From a bacterium (GTDB taxonomy: Bacteria > Chloroflexota > Chloroflexia > Chloroflexales > Kallotenuaceae), in NCBI GenBank assembly GCA_016781505.1, contig JADDQF010000026.1:1-48402 (forward strand): a stretch of 48,402 bases of DNA. The letters run 5' to 3'. The position numbers were made by a program, and so were the translations under genes. Below are positions 6,724 through 14,847 of the stretch, piece by piece (position 1 is the stretch's first letter; every line of letters starts with the position of its first letter). Below the pieces are notes generated by a model. The model was not told the DNA's origin. It did not search any database and saw only the letters and a program-made list of their open reading frames with translations.

Positions 6724-9303
6724 TCAGGGCTTGTCCTGCTGCGCGAACCAGGCAATCAGGTCGTCGCGGGTGCGGGTCTTAAACTCGGCCAGCTGGTCCA
6801 TCGCCTCCAATGCGCGGGCATAGCTCATCTGCGCCTCGCCATTGAGATGGGCATCAAAGAAAGCCACCACATCCTGACGCAGCGTCACAGGCAGCTGACC
6901 GGTGGCTTGCACAAGGCCTCCGATCCATAATGCCCCGAGAGCATGAACGACGGCCCAATGCTCCTTGATATAGTTCCAAGCGGCCAGCTGTGTATGTTTC
7001 CTGTTCAACATCCCCGCCAGCAGCCCGCCGACCCCTTCCTGCGGCACGATCTGCTGCTCGATCAGCTGGAGCGTGCGGCGCACCAGCTCCGGCGAACGAA
7101 AATGGGGGAAGCTTTGCAGGTAGCGGTTGGTCTGGTGCGGGCCAGCCCCTGCCGCTCTACGCTGTTGATACAGATGGACGTAGCGCTCAAAGCGTGCCTC
7201 GTCGCCAAACTGCGCCGCAGCCCGAATAAAGAGCGGCGCGAGATTGGGATCAACAGCGGCGGGATCCGCTGCTTCACAATCAGCCCACTGTGTAGCCTGA
7301 TCCAGTATGGCCGCGTCATGCGCAACCGTAACCAGCGCATCGAGCAGGGCAATCCGCTGTTGCGCTATGTTGCGCGTTTCGCCTGGCTTCGGCGCCAGGC
7401 CGCTAGCAGCCAGCTTCGGCCCATATTGCCGACTAACCCAAGCTCGAAAACGCTGGAGTGTGGGCTCATCGCCGGTCTCTACGATCAGGTCTTCCAACGT
7501 GTGCAGATAGGTAACAACCTGGCTGAGCACATGGTACTTGTCGCTAGCCCCCATAGCCGCCAGCACGTCCAAAAACTGTGTGATTGCCTGATCGCCGCGA
7601 CGAGTAAGCGCCCACTGGTCGCGGAGCAGTCCCATTTGCTCGCTGGTCGTCAGTTGCGCAAGGTTGGCGAGTACCTGAGCCAACAGCTGGCCGTCCAGGC
7701 GTTGACGGTAAAAGCCGATCTCGTCGGCGTTCGCATAGCACCACTTGATCGTTCCCTGCACATCGAGCGCGATCCTGGTTTCCGGTGTATCAAGGAGCTG
7801 CCGCAGCTCGTGCACACCGGCCGCATCCTCGAAGCGCAGCACAAGTGGAATCGTCCACGTTTGAGCTGCGGCCGACATGGCGGCAGGACTGGAAAAGAAT
7901 CGTTCCTGACGGAGGTGCAGGGAATGGCTGTCAGGGTTAAGCGCAACATCGATCAGCGGATGGCCGCTTTGCGTGATCCAGCTTTGCATGATCTGAGCTA
8001 TTGGCTCGCGTGACGCCTCCTGTAGATGGCGCCACAAATCAGCTCCCACTGTGTTTCGCTCGGCGAACTCGCGCATATAGGTTCGCACTCCGGCTCGAAA
8101 GGCCGGCTCGCCCAGAAAGTGCTCCAGCATCCGCAGCACCGAGCAGCCCTTGACATACGTAATCGTATCGAAGAGCTCATTGGCCTCGGCGGCTGTCGCG
8201 ACCGGACTGTAGATCGGATGCGTAGTTTCCAGAGCGTCGGTCGCCAGCGCGCCGGACTTGCTGCTTTGGAAATCGTCCCAGATGGCATAGTCAGGCGAAA
8301 GCAGGCTCACCGCTTTCATTGATACCCATTCGGCGAACGCCTCATTCAGCCACAGGTCGTCCCACCACTGCATGGTTACCAGATTGCCAAACCACATATG
8401 CGCAAATTCGTGCGCCACGATATGCGCGATGTATTTTTCTTGTTCCCAGGATGTCGTCTGGGGGTCAACCAGCAGCCCGGTTTGACGGAAAAGCACCAGG
8501 CCGCTGTTTTCCATCGCGCCCGACGAAAACCCCGGCACCGCCACCTGGTCATACTTGTCGAAGTGGTAGGGCACGTCGAAATAGGTTTCGTACCAGGGCA
8601 GCAGCCGCGCAGCGTACTGCTGGGCAAACTGGCCCATATGTTCCTTGCCGCGCAGCGCCCAGACCCGTAACGGCGTGCCATGCACAGTTTCTTCCGCCGT
8701 TCCCGCAAGATCGCCGATCACCAGCGCCGCAAGGTAGGATGACATCGGCTTGGTGGGCGCGAAGCACCACGTTTGTGAGCGACCATTCTGGCTCGGAGTC
8801 ACCGCCACCACTGGCCCGTTGGAGAGCACAGTGGCATCGGCGGCGGTCGTGATGGTGAAGGCGAACCGCGCCTTGAAGGTCGGCTCGTCGAAGCACGGAA
8901 AGGCCGCGCGGGCATCCGTTGCCTGAAACTGCGTACAGATCACCTGCTCTGGACCATCGCTGGCCAGATACAACCCTTCCATACCCCGGCTTAGTTGGCC
9001 CACGAAGCGGAGATGGAGCGTTGCGGAACCGGTGGGCAAGGGTTTGCCAAACTTAATCGTGGCTGTTTCACGCTCGGCATCCAGCGTTACATCGCCCGGA
9101 TGTGTTTGACCGTCCCCGTCCAGCTGCGCCTCAAAAAGCCGGAGGTCACGCGCATGCAGCTCGATCAAGTCACAGGGCTCCCCGAGGTCGAGGGTAATGG
9201 AAACACGCCCGGTAAACTCGGGAACGCCTAGCCGTGTATCAAGCTCAATATCGTAGCGTTTGGGCCGCACATGCTGCGGCAAACGGTAGGCCTTCGGGTC
9301 CAT
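6724..9303 (-). CDS. M1 family zinc aminopeptidase
   Basis: An 859-residue cytosolic-type gluzincin aminopeptidase that removes N-terminal residues from peptides. The exopeptidase motif GAMEN is at residues 262-266. The zinc site HEFAH is at 298-302, followed 18 residues later by Glu321 in NEAFAEW. The N-terminal beta domain starts at RPKRYDIEL, and a large helical ERAP1_C-like domain fills the C-terminal 350 residues. No signal peptide is seen. I chose ATG 9303 because CAGGACC lies just upstream and homologous proteins begin at this point; a longer open frame reaches 9570 but has low-quality sequence. A TATACAAT box on the minus strand near 9391-9398 may be its promoter. Confidence 0.92.
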   Translation of the reverse strand: MDPKAYRLPQHVRPKRYDIELDTRLGVPEFTGRVSITLDLGEPCDLIELHARDLRLFEAQLDGDGQTHPGDVTLDAERETATIKFGKPLPTGSATLHLRFVGQLSRGMEGLYLASDGPEQVICTQFQATDARAAFPCFDEPTFKARFAFTITTAADATVLSNGPVVAVTPSQNGRSQTWCFAPTKPMSSYLAALVIGDLAGTAEETVHGTPLRVWALRGKEHMGQFAQQYAARLLPWYETYFDVPYHFDKYDQVAVPGFSSGAMENSGLVLFRQTGLLVDPQTTSWEQEKYIAHIVAHEFAHMWFGNLVTMQWWDDLWLNEAFAEWVSMKAVSLLSPDYAIWDDFQSSKSGALATDALETTHPIYSPVATAAEANELFDTITYVKGCSVLRMLEHFLGEPAFRAGVRTYMREFAERNTVGADLWRHLQEASREPIAQIMQSWITQSGHPLIDVALNPDSHSLHLRQERFFSSPAAMSAAAQTWTIPLVLRFEDAAGVHELRQLLDTPETRIALDVQGTIKWCYANADEIGFYRQRLDGQLLAQVLANLAQLTTSEQMGLLRDQWALTRRGDQAITQFLDVLAAMGASDKYHVLSQVVTYLHTLEDLIVETGDEPTLQRFRAWVSRQYGPKLAASGLAPKPGETRNIAQQRIALLDALVTVAHDAAILDQATQWADCEAADPAAVDPNLAPLFIRAAAQFGDEARFERYVHLYQQRRAAGAGPHQTNRYLQSFPHFRSPELVRRTLQLIEQQIVPQEGVGGLLAGMLNRKHTQLAAWNYIKEHWAVVHALGALWIGGLVQATGQLPVTLRQDVVAFFDAHLNGEAQMSYARALEAMDQLAEFKTRTRDDLIAWFAQQDKP

Positions 9304-9424
9304 TACGGTCCTGTCTGATGCCACAATTTCCGCACGCACAGCGACAGAAATGGGGCATCGCATTTGTCGCCCTTTAGCTTGGGGCGCGGGTATTGTATAC
9401 CACCCAGCGCTTAACGGTCGCTGA

Positions 9425-11131
9425 TTACGACCGGCGCTGGCCCGTTTCCCATACGTAGCCCTCGTAATCACCCTCGAAAACGCGGACCTGCCCCGCGCGC
9501 ACCTCGATAACCCGCTGCCGCGCGCCCCGGCCCCAGCTTTGCAAAAAGGCCCGGTCATGCGCGATCGCAATCACTGTGCCTTCAAAGGCCTCCAGCGCCG
9601 CCTCAAAATGCTCTCGACCCTCGATGTCCAGGTGATTCAACGGCTCGTCCAGCAGCAGCAAGTTGCAGCCCCGCAGCACCAGCAAGGCTAGCTGCAGCCG
9701 GCTACGCTCGCCAAGGGAGCACGCGCCGACCCGCCGAAAGACACTTTCGCCGCCAAAAAGAAAGAAGTGGAGAAAGCTGCGCGCCTCGGTCTCACTCATC
9801 GGCCGTTCATGGAGCACCGTTTCAAGCACGGTCCGCCGCACGTCCAGCGTTTCATGCTCCTGCGCCAGCACGCCCAGCCGCACGTTCGCCCCGATGCGAA
9901 TAGTGCCATGCTGTGGCTGCAGCCGACCTTCGATCAGCCGTAGCAGTGTGGTTTTGCCGGTGCCATTCGGCCCAACCAGCGAGACGCGCTCCCCATGGAA
10001 CACGTCGAACGACACATGCTCGAACAGCGGCGCAGACTGCCCATACGCAAAGCCAACCTCCTCCAGCCGCAGCACCGCCCGACCACTCGGCGGCGCAGCG
10101 CCAAAGTCTAGCTTGAGGTTCCACTGGGCCTTGGGCTTGTCAACGCGCTCATCCGACTCCAGGAACCGTTCGAGCTTGCGCTCGCGAGCCCGCGCCTTAC
10201 GCGCAACTTTTTTGGAGCCGCCTTTACCGCTCAGAAAGAATTTTGCATCCCGATCCGTGGGCGTGCTGCTGAGCTCAACATTCAGCGCCTGGGCCTTGAG
10301 CCGCACGATATCTTGCTGCACGTTGCCAATATACTCTTGCTGCTTTTTGTAGGTCTCCACCTGCAGCGCGTGCTCGTGCTCGCGTGCTAAGGCATAGTCG
10401 CTATAATTTCCAGCATAGCTTTTGAGCGTACGGCTCAGCGGATCGAGGTACAGAATGCGCGTCACAGTTTGGTCCAGAAACGCGCGATCATGTGAAACGA
10501 CCAGCACCGCCCGGGGATAGCTTTGCACAAAATTCTCCAGCCAGGCCAGCGCCTCCACATCCAGATGGTTGGTCGGCTCGTCCAGCAGCAGCAGATCGGG
10601 CTCGCGCAGCAACAGCGCGGCCAAGCCAAGGCGGGTCTTTTGGCCGCCACTCAGGGCAGCTACATCAAGATCGTGATCGAGCTCACCCAGACCTAGGCCT
10701 TGGAGCACCGCCGCCGCCCGATGCTCACGCTCATAGCCGCCCAGCGCTTCGAAGCAAGCCAGCGCTGTGTCGTAGCCAGCCATGGCGGCTTCAAGGTCGG
10801 TGGCGGTTGCCAGCGCATCTGCCGCCGCTTGCACCGCCGCCTCGGCGGCAGCAAAGTCCGCCTGCGCGGCGGCTACGACCTCGCCTACCGTCCGGTTGGT
10901 CATGGTTTCAAACGCCTGCGCCAGGTAGCCGATCATGAGGTTCGGCGGCGACAGCAGAATCGTGCCGCTGTCGGGCTGCTCCTGGCCGATGACGCAGCGC
11001 AGCAGTGTTGATTTGCCCACGCCGTTCGGTCCGATCAGACCCACGTGTTCGCCGTCGTTGATGATACAGCTGACATCGGCGAGCACTGTGGCCACGCCGT
11101 AGCTCTTATGGAGTTTTTGAATCTGAAGCAT
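9425..11131 (-). CDS. ABC-F family ATPase, likely ribosome-protection type
   Basis: A 568-residue protein with two ABC domains and no membrane segments. Domain one has Walker A GPNGVGKST (34-42), signature LSGGQKTR and DEPTNHLD. Between the domains lies the basic ABC-F linker, rich in Lys and Arg. Domain two has GPNGTGKTT, but its signature is SLGERSR and its Walker B is DEPLNHLD, both slightly degenerate. ABC-F proteins bind the ribosomal E site; some displace antibiotics. The start 11131 is fixed by AAGGAGG four bases upstream. The upstream 11-codon leader and competing hairpins (separate entries) argue for drug- or stalling-induced expression and hence a resistance or stall-relief role. 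That role is inferred. Confidence 0.9.
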   Translation of the reverse strand: MLQIQKLHKSYGVATVLADVSCIINDGEHVGLIGPNGVGKSTLLRCVIGQEQPDSGTILLSPPNLMIGYLAQAFETMTNRTVGEVVAAAQADFAAAEAAVQAAADALATATDLEAAMAGYDTALACFEALGGYEREHRAAAVLQGLGLGELDHDLDVAALSGGQKTRLGLAALLLREPDLLLLDEPTNHLDVEALAWLENFVQSYPRAVLVVSHDRAFLDQTVTRILYLDPLSRTLKSYAGNYSDYALAREHEHALQVETYKKQQEYIGNVQQDIVRLKAQALNVELSSTPTDRDAKFFLSGKGGSKKVARKARARERKLERFLESDERVDKPKAQWNLKLDFGAAPPSGRAVLRLEEVGFAYGQSAPLFEHVSFDVFHGERVSLVGPNGTGKTTLLRLIEGRLQPQHGTIRIGANVRLGVLAQEHETLDVRRTVLETVLHERPMSETEARSFLHFFLFGGESVFRRVGACSLGERSRLQLALLVLRGCNLLLLDEPLNHLDIEGREHFEAALEAFEGTVIAIAHDRAFLQSWGRGARQRVIEVRAGQVRVFEGDYEGYVWETGQRRS

Positions 11132-11132
11132 T

Positions 11133-11195
11133 GTGCCTCCTTGGGAGACACCCGTGTGTCTCCATGCTAGATCAGGTTGGGATCGAAGAAGACAC
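11133..11195 (-). promoter_or_regulatory. Four-segment translational attenuator of the ABC-F gene
   Basis: Four 8-nt segments lie on the minus strand. Segment 1, GTGTCTTC (11195-11188), is inside the leader peptide. Segment 2 is GGAGACAC (11163-11156), segment 3 is GTGTCTCC (11151-11144) and segment 4 is GGAGGCAC (11140-11133), which contains the ABC-F Shine-Dalgarno sequence. Pairs 1:2 (one G-U), 2:3 (perfect, 4-nt loop) and 3:4 (one G-U, 3-nt loop) are all possible and mutually exclusive in the classical way. With 1:2 and 3:4 formed, the ribosome site is hidden. A ribosome stalled on the leader would mask segment 1, allow 2:3 and free the site. Confidence 0.75.
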
Positions 11196-11202
11196 GCTCC
11201 AT
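11167..11202 (-). CDS. 11-residue leader peptide upstream of the ABC-F gene
   Basis: A short frame MERVFFDPNLI has an excellent AAGGAG site six bases before its ATG and a TAG stop at 11169-11167, 35 bases before the ABC-F start codon. Codons 3-5 carry segment 1 of the attenuator. The position, strong translation signal and overlap with mutually exclusive hairpins are those of the regulatory leader peptides of erm-type and ABC-F resistance genes. The peptide is not a recognised one, and stalling by any drug is inferred, not shown. Confidence 0.75.
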   Translation of the reverse strand: MERVFFDPNLI

Positions 11203-11264
11203 CAAAAACTCCTTGGTGAGGCAAAAAACCAACCTGCCGCGATGGCTCGGGGCGAGGTATCGGT

Positions 11265-11270
11265 ATTGTA
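11265..11270 (-). promoter_or_regulatory. Candidate -10 for the ABC-F leader transcript
   Basis: The minus strand reads TACAAT about 63 bp upstream of the leader peptide start. No good -35 is visible at 16-18 bp. Transcription would begin near 11258 and the leader RNA would be about 127 nt. Confidence 0.35.
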
Positions 11271-11385
11271 CCCGATTGTGGAGTAGGCTGCGTCGGCCTA
11301 AAGGCGGAATGCACCAACCCCCGGGAAGGCCGTCACCGGGCTTAAAGGCGCGGCTTTTAAGGAGACTTGAGCGGGCAACCCCGCC

Positions 11386-11922
11386 TTACAGCTCGTGGTA
11401 TTTGATCTTGTCGTACAGCAGATCAAAGGCTGCTTGCTCTGCCTCGGGCTGGCTATGGTAAAAGTAGGGGCTGAAAACATTATCGAGCAACACAAACCAC
11501 GCGCCCTGGTACTTGGGCGCCGGGTGACGCACCAGCAGCACCGTATGCCCACCCAAGCTCCGACCAAGGTTACCATTTGCAAGCGGCTGCCACTGCTGGC
11601 CAAGCCAGAGCCGGCGAATATCATCCCGCGAGTGGAGCGGCTGCGACTCGGGCGGCTGCTCTGCCCGTTCGGATTGGAACGGTACATCGGTTGGCGGCTC
11701 ACGCGGGGGACGCTGCCAGCGCGCGCTTGGCTGTGGCGGGCGGACGGTGGTATGCGCTCGTCTGGGCCGAATACGCTCGCCCCTGAACTGGGCATACGCG
11801 GCGTTGATCGCCTGCATCACCAACGTATCCCCACCGTGATCGGGATGATGCTTGAAGCACAAACGGTGGTATTCGTCCCGTGCCTCGTCCAATGTTTCGC
11901 AATGCTCAAACCACTTCGCCAT
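11386..11922 (-). CDS. J-domain (DnaJ-like) protein
   Basis: A 178-residue protein that starts directly with a J domain: helix II sequence LDEARDEYHRLCFKHH leads into HPD at residues 26-28 and helix III MQAINAAYAQF. The J domain would stimulate the ATPase of a DnaK chaperone. A Pro/Arg-rich linker (about residues 45-90) follows, then an unrecognised C-terminal domain of about 85 residues rich in aromatics and ending KYHEL. There is no zinc or G/F region, so it is a type III-like J protein with an unknown client. ATG 11922 is preferred since the J domain begins there; an upstream in-frame ATG at 11958 is possible. Confidence 0.75.
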   Translation of the reverse strand: MAKWFEHCETLDEARDEYHRLCFKHHPDHGGDTLVMQAINAAYAQFRGERIRPRRAHTTVRPPQPSARWQRPPREPPTDVPFQSERAEQPPESQPLHSRDDIRRLWLGQQWQPLANGNLGRSLGGHTVLLVRHPAPKYQGAWFVLLDNVFSPYFYHSQPEAEQAAFDLLYDKIKYHEL

Positions 11923-12094
11923 GGGAGTGCCACCGGAGATTTTCGCTCCATGCATCAAGAATGTGCCTTGCGTGTATTATGCCACAACGTCCCAGCTATG
12001 CGTCACGCGCCGATTCGGTCGCAGCAGCCCACCCAGCTGTGCCCGACAACCTTCCGCAGCTTGCGCAAAGCCGAACCGCTTCCGTAAAGTTCAC

Positions 12095-12100
12095 TATACT
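12095..12100 (+). promoter_or_regulatory. Candidate -10 for the peroxiredoxin-like gene
   Basis: TATACT lies 26 bp before the start codon at 12127, in the 200-bp divergent region shared with the J-domain gene. No convincing -35 is seen. The resulting leader would be about 20 nt and include GGAAGGA as ribosome binding site. Confidence 0.4.
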
Positions 12101-12126
12101 TAACACGAAGAGCATGGAAGGAAGCA

Positions 12127-12675
12127 ATGAACGAACAGAGCAGCATTGTTGAGCCAGGCCAGCCCGCGCCTGATGTCACGCTCCGCAATGGAGACGACCA
12201 GCCGGTTGCATTGGCGTCGTTTTGGATCCAACGTCCAACGGCACTTGTGTTTGTGCGGCACTTTGGCTGACCGCATTGTCGTGAGCAGCTGGTGCAGTTG
12301 CGTGATAATTGGGAGCGTTTTGAGCAAGCGAAAATCGGCGTTGTGGCCATTGGTCAGGGCTCAGCCGTCCGAACGAAAGAGTTTCAAGCGCAGCTTGAAG
12401 TACCGTTTCCGCTGCTTGCCGATCCGCGCCGCATAGCCTACCGCGCTTATGGCTTAGCCAAGGCAAATCTGCTGCGGGAAGCGCGGGTCAGCAACCTGGT
12501 GCGGGGACTGCAGGCCGCGCGCTCCTTTGGCGTGGAATCCAGCAAAGACCAGGATATGCTGCAGCTCGGCGGTATCTTTGTGGTCGGCACAGACGGCATT
12601 GTACGCTATGCCCATCCGCAGCAGCGCATGAGCGATGTTCCGCCCAACGATGAGCTGCTAGCGGCTGTGCGTTAA
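12127..12675 (+). CDS. SelU/PRXL2-like peroxiredoxin, putative selenoprotein with in-frame TGA
   Basis: A 182-residue thioredoxin-fold protein of the AhpC/TSA-like PRXL2 family, expected to reduce peroxides or thiols. Reading from ATG 12127 (GGAAGGA upstream) the frame is open to 12675 except for one TGA at 12268-12270, codon 48. That codon is exactly the first cysteine of the family's CxxC: the surroundings read FVRHFG-TGA-PHCREQL, with Cys51 intact. Sequence before and after the TGA matches the family without a break, through the LADPRRIAYRAYG and QLGGIFVV segments. A SECIS-like hairpin follows at 12275-12309. Selenocysteine is therefore the best reading. The alternatives are a point mutation or a sequencing error; a downstream GTG at 12292 would give a protein without the active site. 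Confidence 0.8.
12275..12309 (+). promoter_or_regulatory. Candidate bacterial SECIS element
   Basis: Directly downstream of the TGA, ATTGTC (12275-12280) pairs with GATAAT (12304-12309) and GCAGCT (12285-12290) pairs with AGTTGC (12296-12301), each with one G-U. They are separated by a 4/2 internal loop and capped by the loop GGTGC. The loop starts 20 nt after the TGA and opens with GG followed by U. This meets the usual bacterial SECIS rules of a stem with a guanine at the start of the apical loop, 16-37 nt downstream. Confidence 0.7.
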
Positions 12676-12695
12676 CGTTGTTAAAGAATCATATG

Positions 12696-12722
12696 CCGGT
12701 CGCTGTTGAATACAGTGACCGG
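12696..12722. terminator. Bidirectional hairpin between convergent genes
   Basis: CCGGTCGCTGT pairs with ACAGTGACCGG (11 bp, one G-T) around the loop TGAAT, 20 bp after the selenoprotein stop and 38 bp before the stop of the opposing gene. Only weak T-runs flank it. Confidence 0.55.
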
Positions 12723-12760
12723 CCGGCTCCATATGCAGGTTTTAGCCTTTTCGCGGCGGA

Positions 12761-13369
12761 TTAAGCTGTGTGGCGGCCCCAGCCGAGGTACAGGCCCGCA
12801 CCGACCAACAACAGCGGTAGCCAGATCAACCCAACGGCGAAGAACGTGGGCAGCTCCGTGATCGCGACGATCCAGCCGACGCCAAACAGGATTACGCTCG
12901 GGATCGTCGGCCACACGCTGTGAATCCGAAACAGCGCCTTGCCAAGAATATAAATCAGCAAAAAGCCAAGCGAGAGCCCCCACAGCACGGACACGCCGCT
13001 CGTCAGCTCGGCCAAGGTAACGCCAACACTCAAGCCCGCCAGGATCAAGCCGGGAATGCTGAGGCCATAGATCCGCCGCCAGAACGCGAAGAATAAAAAG
13101 CAGCTGCCGATGGTGAGCAAGACCAGGCCGGCCGTAAAATCAATCTGACCCATCCCGAGCCGGCTTAACAGCATCAGGATGCCAACACTGATCAACGCGA
13201 TGGCTGCATGGTGGGTGCGCGGCTGCGGCGCAGCAAGCGCACCGGGCAGCGTTCCCGCAACGCCAGGTGGTTGCGCGGCGGCAAGGTGCTGCGTGTCCAA
13301 GCCCGCGGACGAGTAGTCTGACCGATAGCCTTGTTCAAGTTCCGTCTGCCGATCATCATACGCTGCCAT
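12761..13369 (-). CDS. Polytopic membrane protein, LiaF/DUF5668-like
   Basis: A 202-residue protein. The first 55 residues are hydrophilic with acidic and Gln-rich sequence, then about six to seven short hydrophobic segments follow to the end. The pattern of paired helices with short turns (for example GLVLLTIGSCFLFFAFW and FGVGWIVAITELP) resembles the LiaI/LiaF transmembrane modules of cell-envelope stress systems, but no C-terminal LiaF domain is present. The start ATG 13369 has GGGGGA nearby. Function is unknown; the family assignment is tentative. Confidence 0.6.
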   Translation of the reverse strand: MAAYDDRQTELEQGYRSDYSSAGLDTQHLAAAQPPGVAGTLPGALAAPQPRTHHAAIALISVGILMLLSRLGMGQIDFTAGLVLLTIGSCFLFFAFWRRIYGLSIPGLILAGLSVGVTLAELTSGVSVLWGLSLGFLLIYILGKALFRIHSVWPTIPSVILFGVGWIVAITELPTFFAVGLIWLPLLLVGAGLYLGWGRHTA

Positions 13370-13842
13370 AGCAGTCCCCCTTTTGTCACGGGTATCAGCT
13401 GTCGAATCAGGGCCCTCGCCGCTCACTGGTCCAAGGACGTTGTACGCCCGGTTGGCACAATCTCCGCGCCAAAGCCAACCATATATGAGATCGTGCGTTT
13501 GCCCGCAGCACAGGCGGAGCGGCAAATGGCTTCAGTCGCGAAGGTTCTAGCTGCGCTTATGGGCTTGGTAGCTCCATTGTGCGGCATTGCATATGCAAAC
13601 GGTCAAGTCCTTCGTTTGACGCTGCTCGCTCACGATTAGTTGCAGGTGCTTGGTCTACGCTTAGATACAACCATTATGCGCCACTGGGACACGTGTAGTT
13701 GCAGCGCGAGCTATGGCAAGTGCCCGGCGAGCATCTTGCCCACACGCTGCACTATGCACATTGTAACGCGACGCCTTGGCGCATAACTTGCTCGCCTGAT
13801 AGTAACTGTCGACCTTTCCGCAGCCGTCGGAAGGAGATTCCC
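13370..13842. other. Intergenic region, 473 bp, no gene seen
   Basis: This divergent region separates the membrane protein and PPK2 genes. Open frames here lack family resemblance and good start sites. It contains a perfect 12-bp palindrome, TTGCATATGCAA, at 13587-13598 that could be an operator. A possible promoter for PPK2 is TTGGCG with TAGTAA 18 bp downstream in the last 70 bp; this is weak. Confidence 0.4.
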
Positions 13843-14847
13843 ATGGGCAAGAAGCACAACTCCTCGAATGGCACAATCGCCACGCAATCAGAACAAGCTA
13901 CAACCAATCCAACCAATTCCAAGCAAGCTGTGGCAGCAGCAACGGCGCATGCAGCCGAGGTTACCTCACCCGAAACCATGGTGGTCACAGATCCGCCGCC
14001 CGCGCCGAACTATCCCCGCTACCGCATTGATCGGGGCGAACAATTACGGCTGGTCGAACCAAGCGCGCCGGCCGGAGTCCAGCTCGTCCAGATCGATCCC
14101 AACGAGTCCGAAGGCTTCGAAAGCAAAGACGACGTCAAAGACGAGCTGAAGCTCCAGCGCACGCGCATCGCCGAGCTGCAAGCACGACTGTACGCCGAGC
14201 GCAAACAAAGCTTGTTGATTGTGCTGCAGGCGATGGATACCGGCGGCAAGGACGGCACGATTCGGGGCGTGTTTCAGGGCGTTAACCCGCAAGGCTGTCA
14301 GGTCTGGTCGTTTAAAGCGCCGAGTAACGAAGAGCTTGAGCATGACTTTTTGTGGCGCTACCACATCAAAGCGCCACCGCGCGGCATGATTACCATCTTT
14401 AACCGCTCACACTACGAGGATGTGCTGATCGTACGGGTAAAAAACATTGTCGGCGAGGATGTATGGCGCCACCGCTACGCTATGATCAACGAATTCGAGC
14501 ATATGTTGACGCTTAACAACACCACGGTGCTCAAATTCTTTCTGTATATTTCCAAAGATGAGCAAAAGCGACGGCTTGAAAGCCGGCTTGCAGATCCGAC
14601 CAAGCACTGGAAATTCTCCAGCAACGACCTCAAGGAGCGTGCCTATTGGGAACAGTATCACGTCGCCTTTGAGGACGCGATCAACAACTGTTCAACGCCG
14701 TATGCGCCGTGGTATGTCGTGCCGGCCAACAAAAAGTGGTATCGCAATCTCGTGATCGCGCGCACCATCGCCGACACGCTGGAGGCGATGCATCCGCAGT
14801 TTCCGGAGGCAGAGGCTGGCCTCGATCAGATCGTCGTGCCCGATTAG
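13843..14847 (+). CDS. PPK2 family polyphosphate kinase / polyphosphate:nucleotide phosphotransferase
   Basis: A 334-residue protein. The first 70 residues are low-complexity, rich in Ala, Thr, Gln and Asn, and probably disordered. The core is PPK2: Walker A-like MDTGGKDGT at residues 131-139, then FNRSHYEDVLIVRV with the conserved Arg and Tyr, and the lid region with EQKRRLESRL. PPK2 enzymes move phosphate between polyphosphate and nucleotides. This single-domain form, with the N-terminal GEQLRLVEP lead-in, resembles the group that phosphorylates AMP or ADP from polyphosphate. The start is set by GGAAGGAG ahead of ATG 13843. It is monocistronic, followed by tRNA-Glu. Confidence 0.88.
   Translation: MGKKHNSSNGTIATQSEQATTNPTNSKQAVAAATAHAAEVTSPETMVVTDPPPAPNYPRYRIDRGEQLRLVEPSAPAGVQLVQIDPNESEGFESKDDVKDELKLQRTRIAELQARLYAERKQSLLIVLQAMDTGGKDGTIRGVFQGVNPQGCQVWSFKAPSNEELEHDFLWRYHIKAPPRGMITIFNRSHYEDVLIVRVKNIVGEDVWRHRYAMINEFEHMLTLNNTTVLKFFLYISKDEQKRRLESRLADPTKHWKFSSNDLKERAYWEQYHVAFEDAINNCSTPYAPWYVVPANKKWYRNLVIARTIADTLEAMHPQFPEAEAGLDQIVVPD

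Noticed and set aside
11221-11240. Intrinsic terminator upstream of the ABC-F leader peptide
   Set aside because: There is a run of six T on the minus strand after GGTTGG, but no stable stem precedes it, so I do not call a transcription attenuator.
12292-12675. A 127-residue gene starting at GTG 12292
   Set aside because: It is the downstream part of the TGA-containing gene. It lacks the first half of the thioredoxin fold and the active site, and its start lies inside the SECIS-like hairpin.
12127-12675. Pseudogene with a nonsense mutation
   Set aside because: Kept as an alternative but not preferred: there is only one stop, it falls exactly on the redox cysteine, and a suitable hairpin follows. 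A random stop would fall anywhere.
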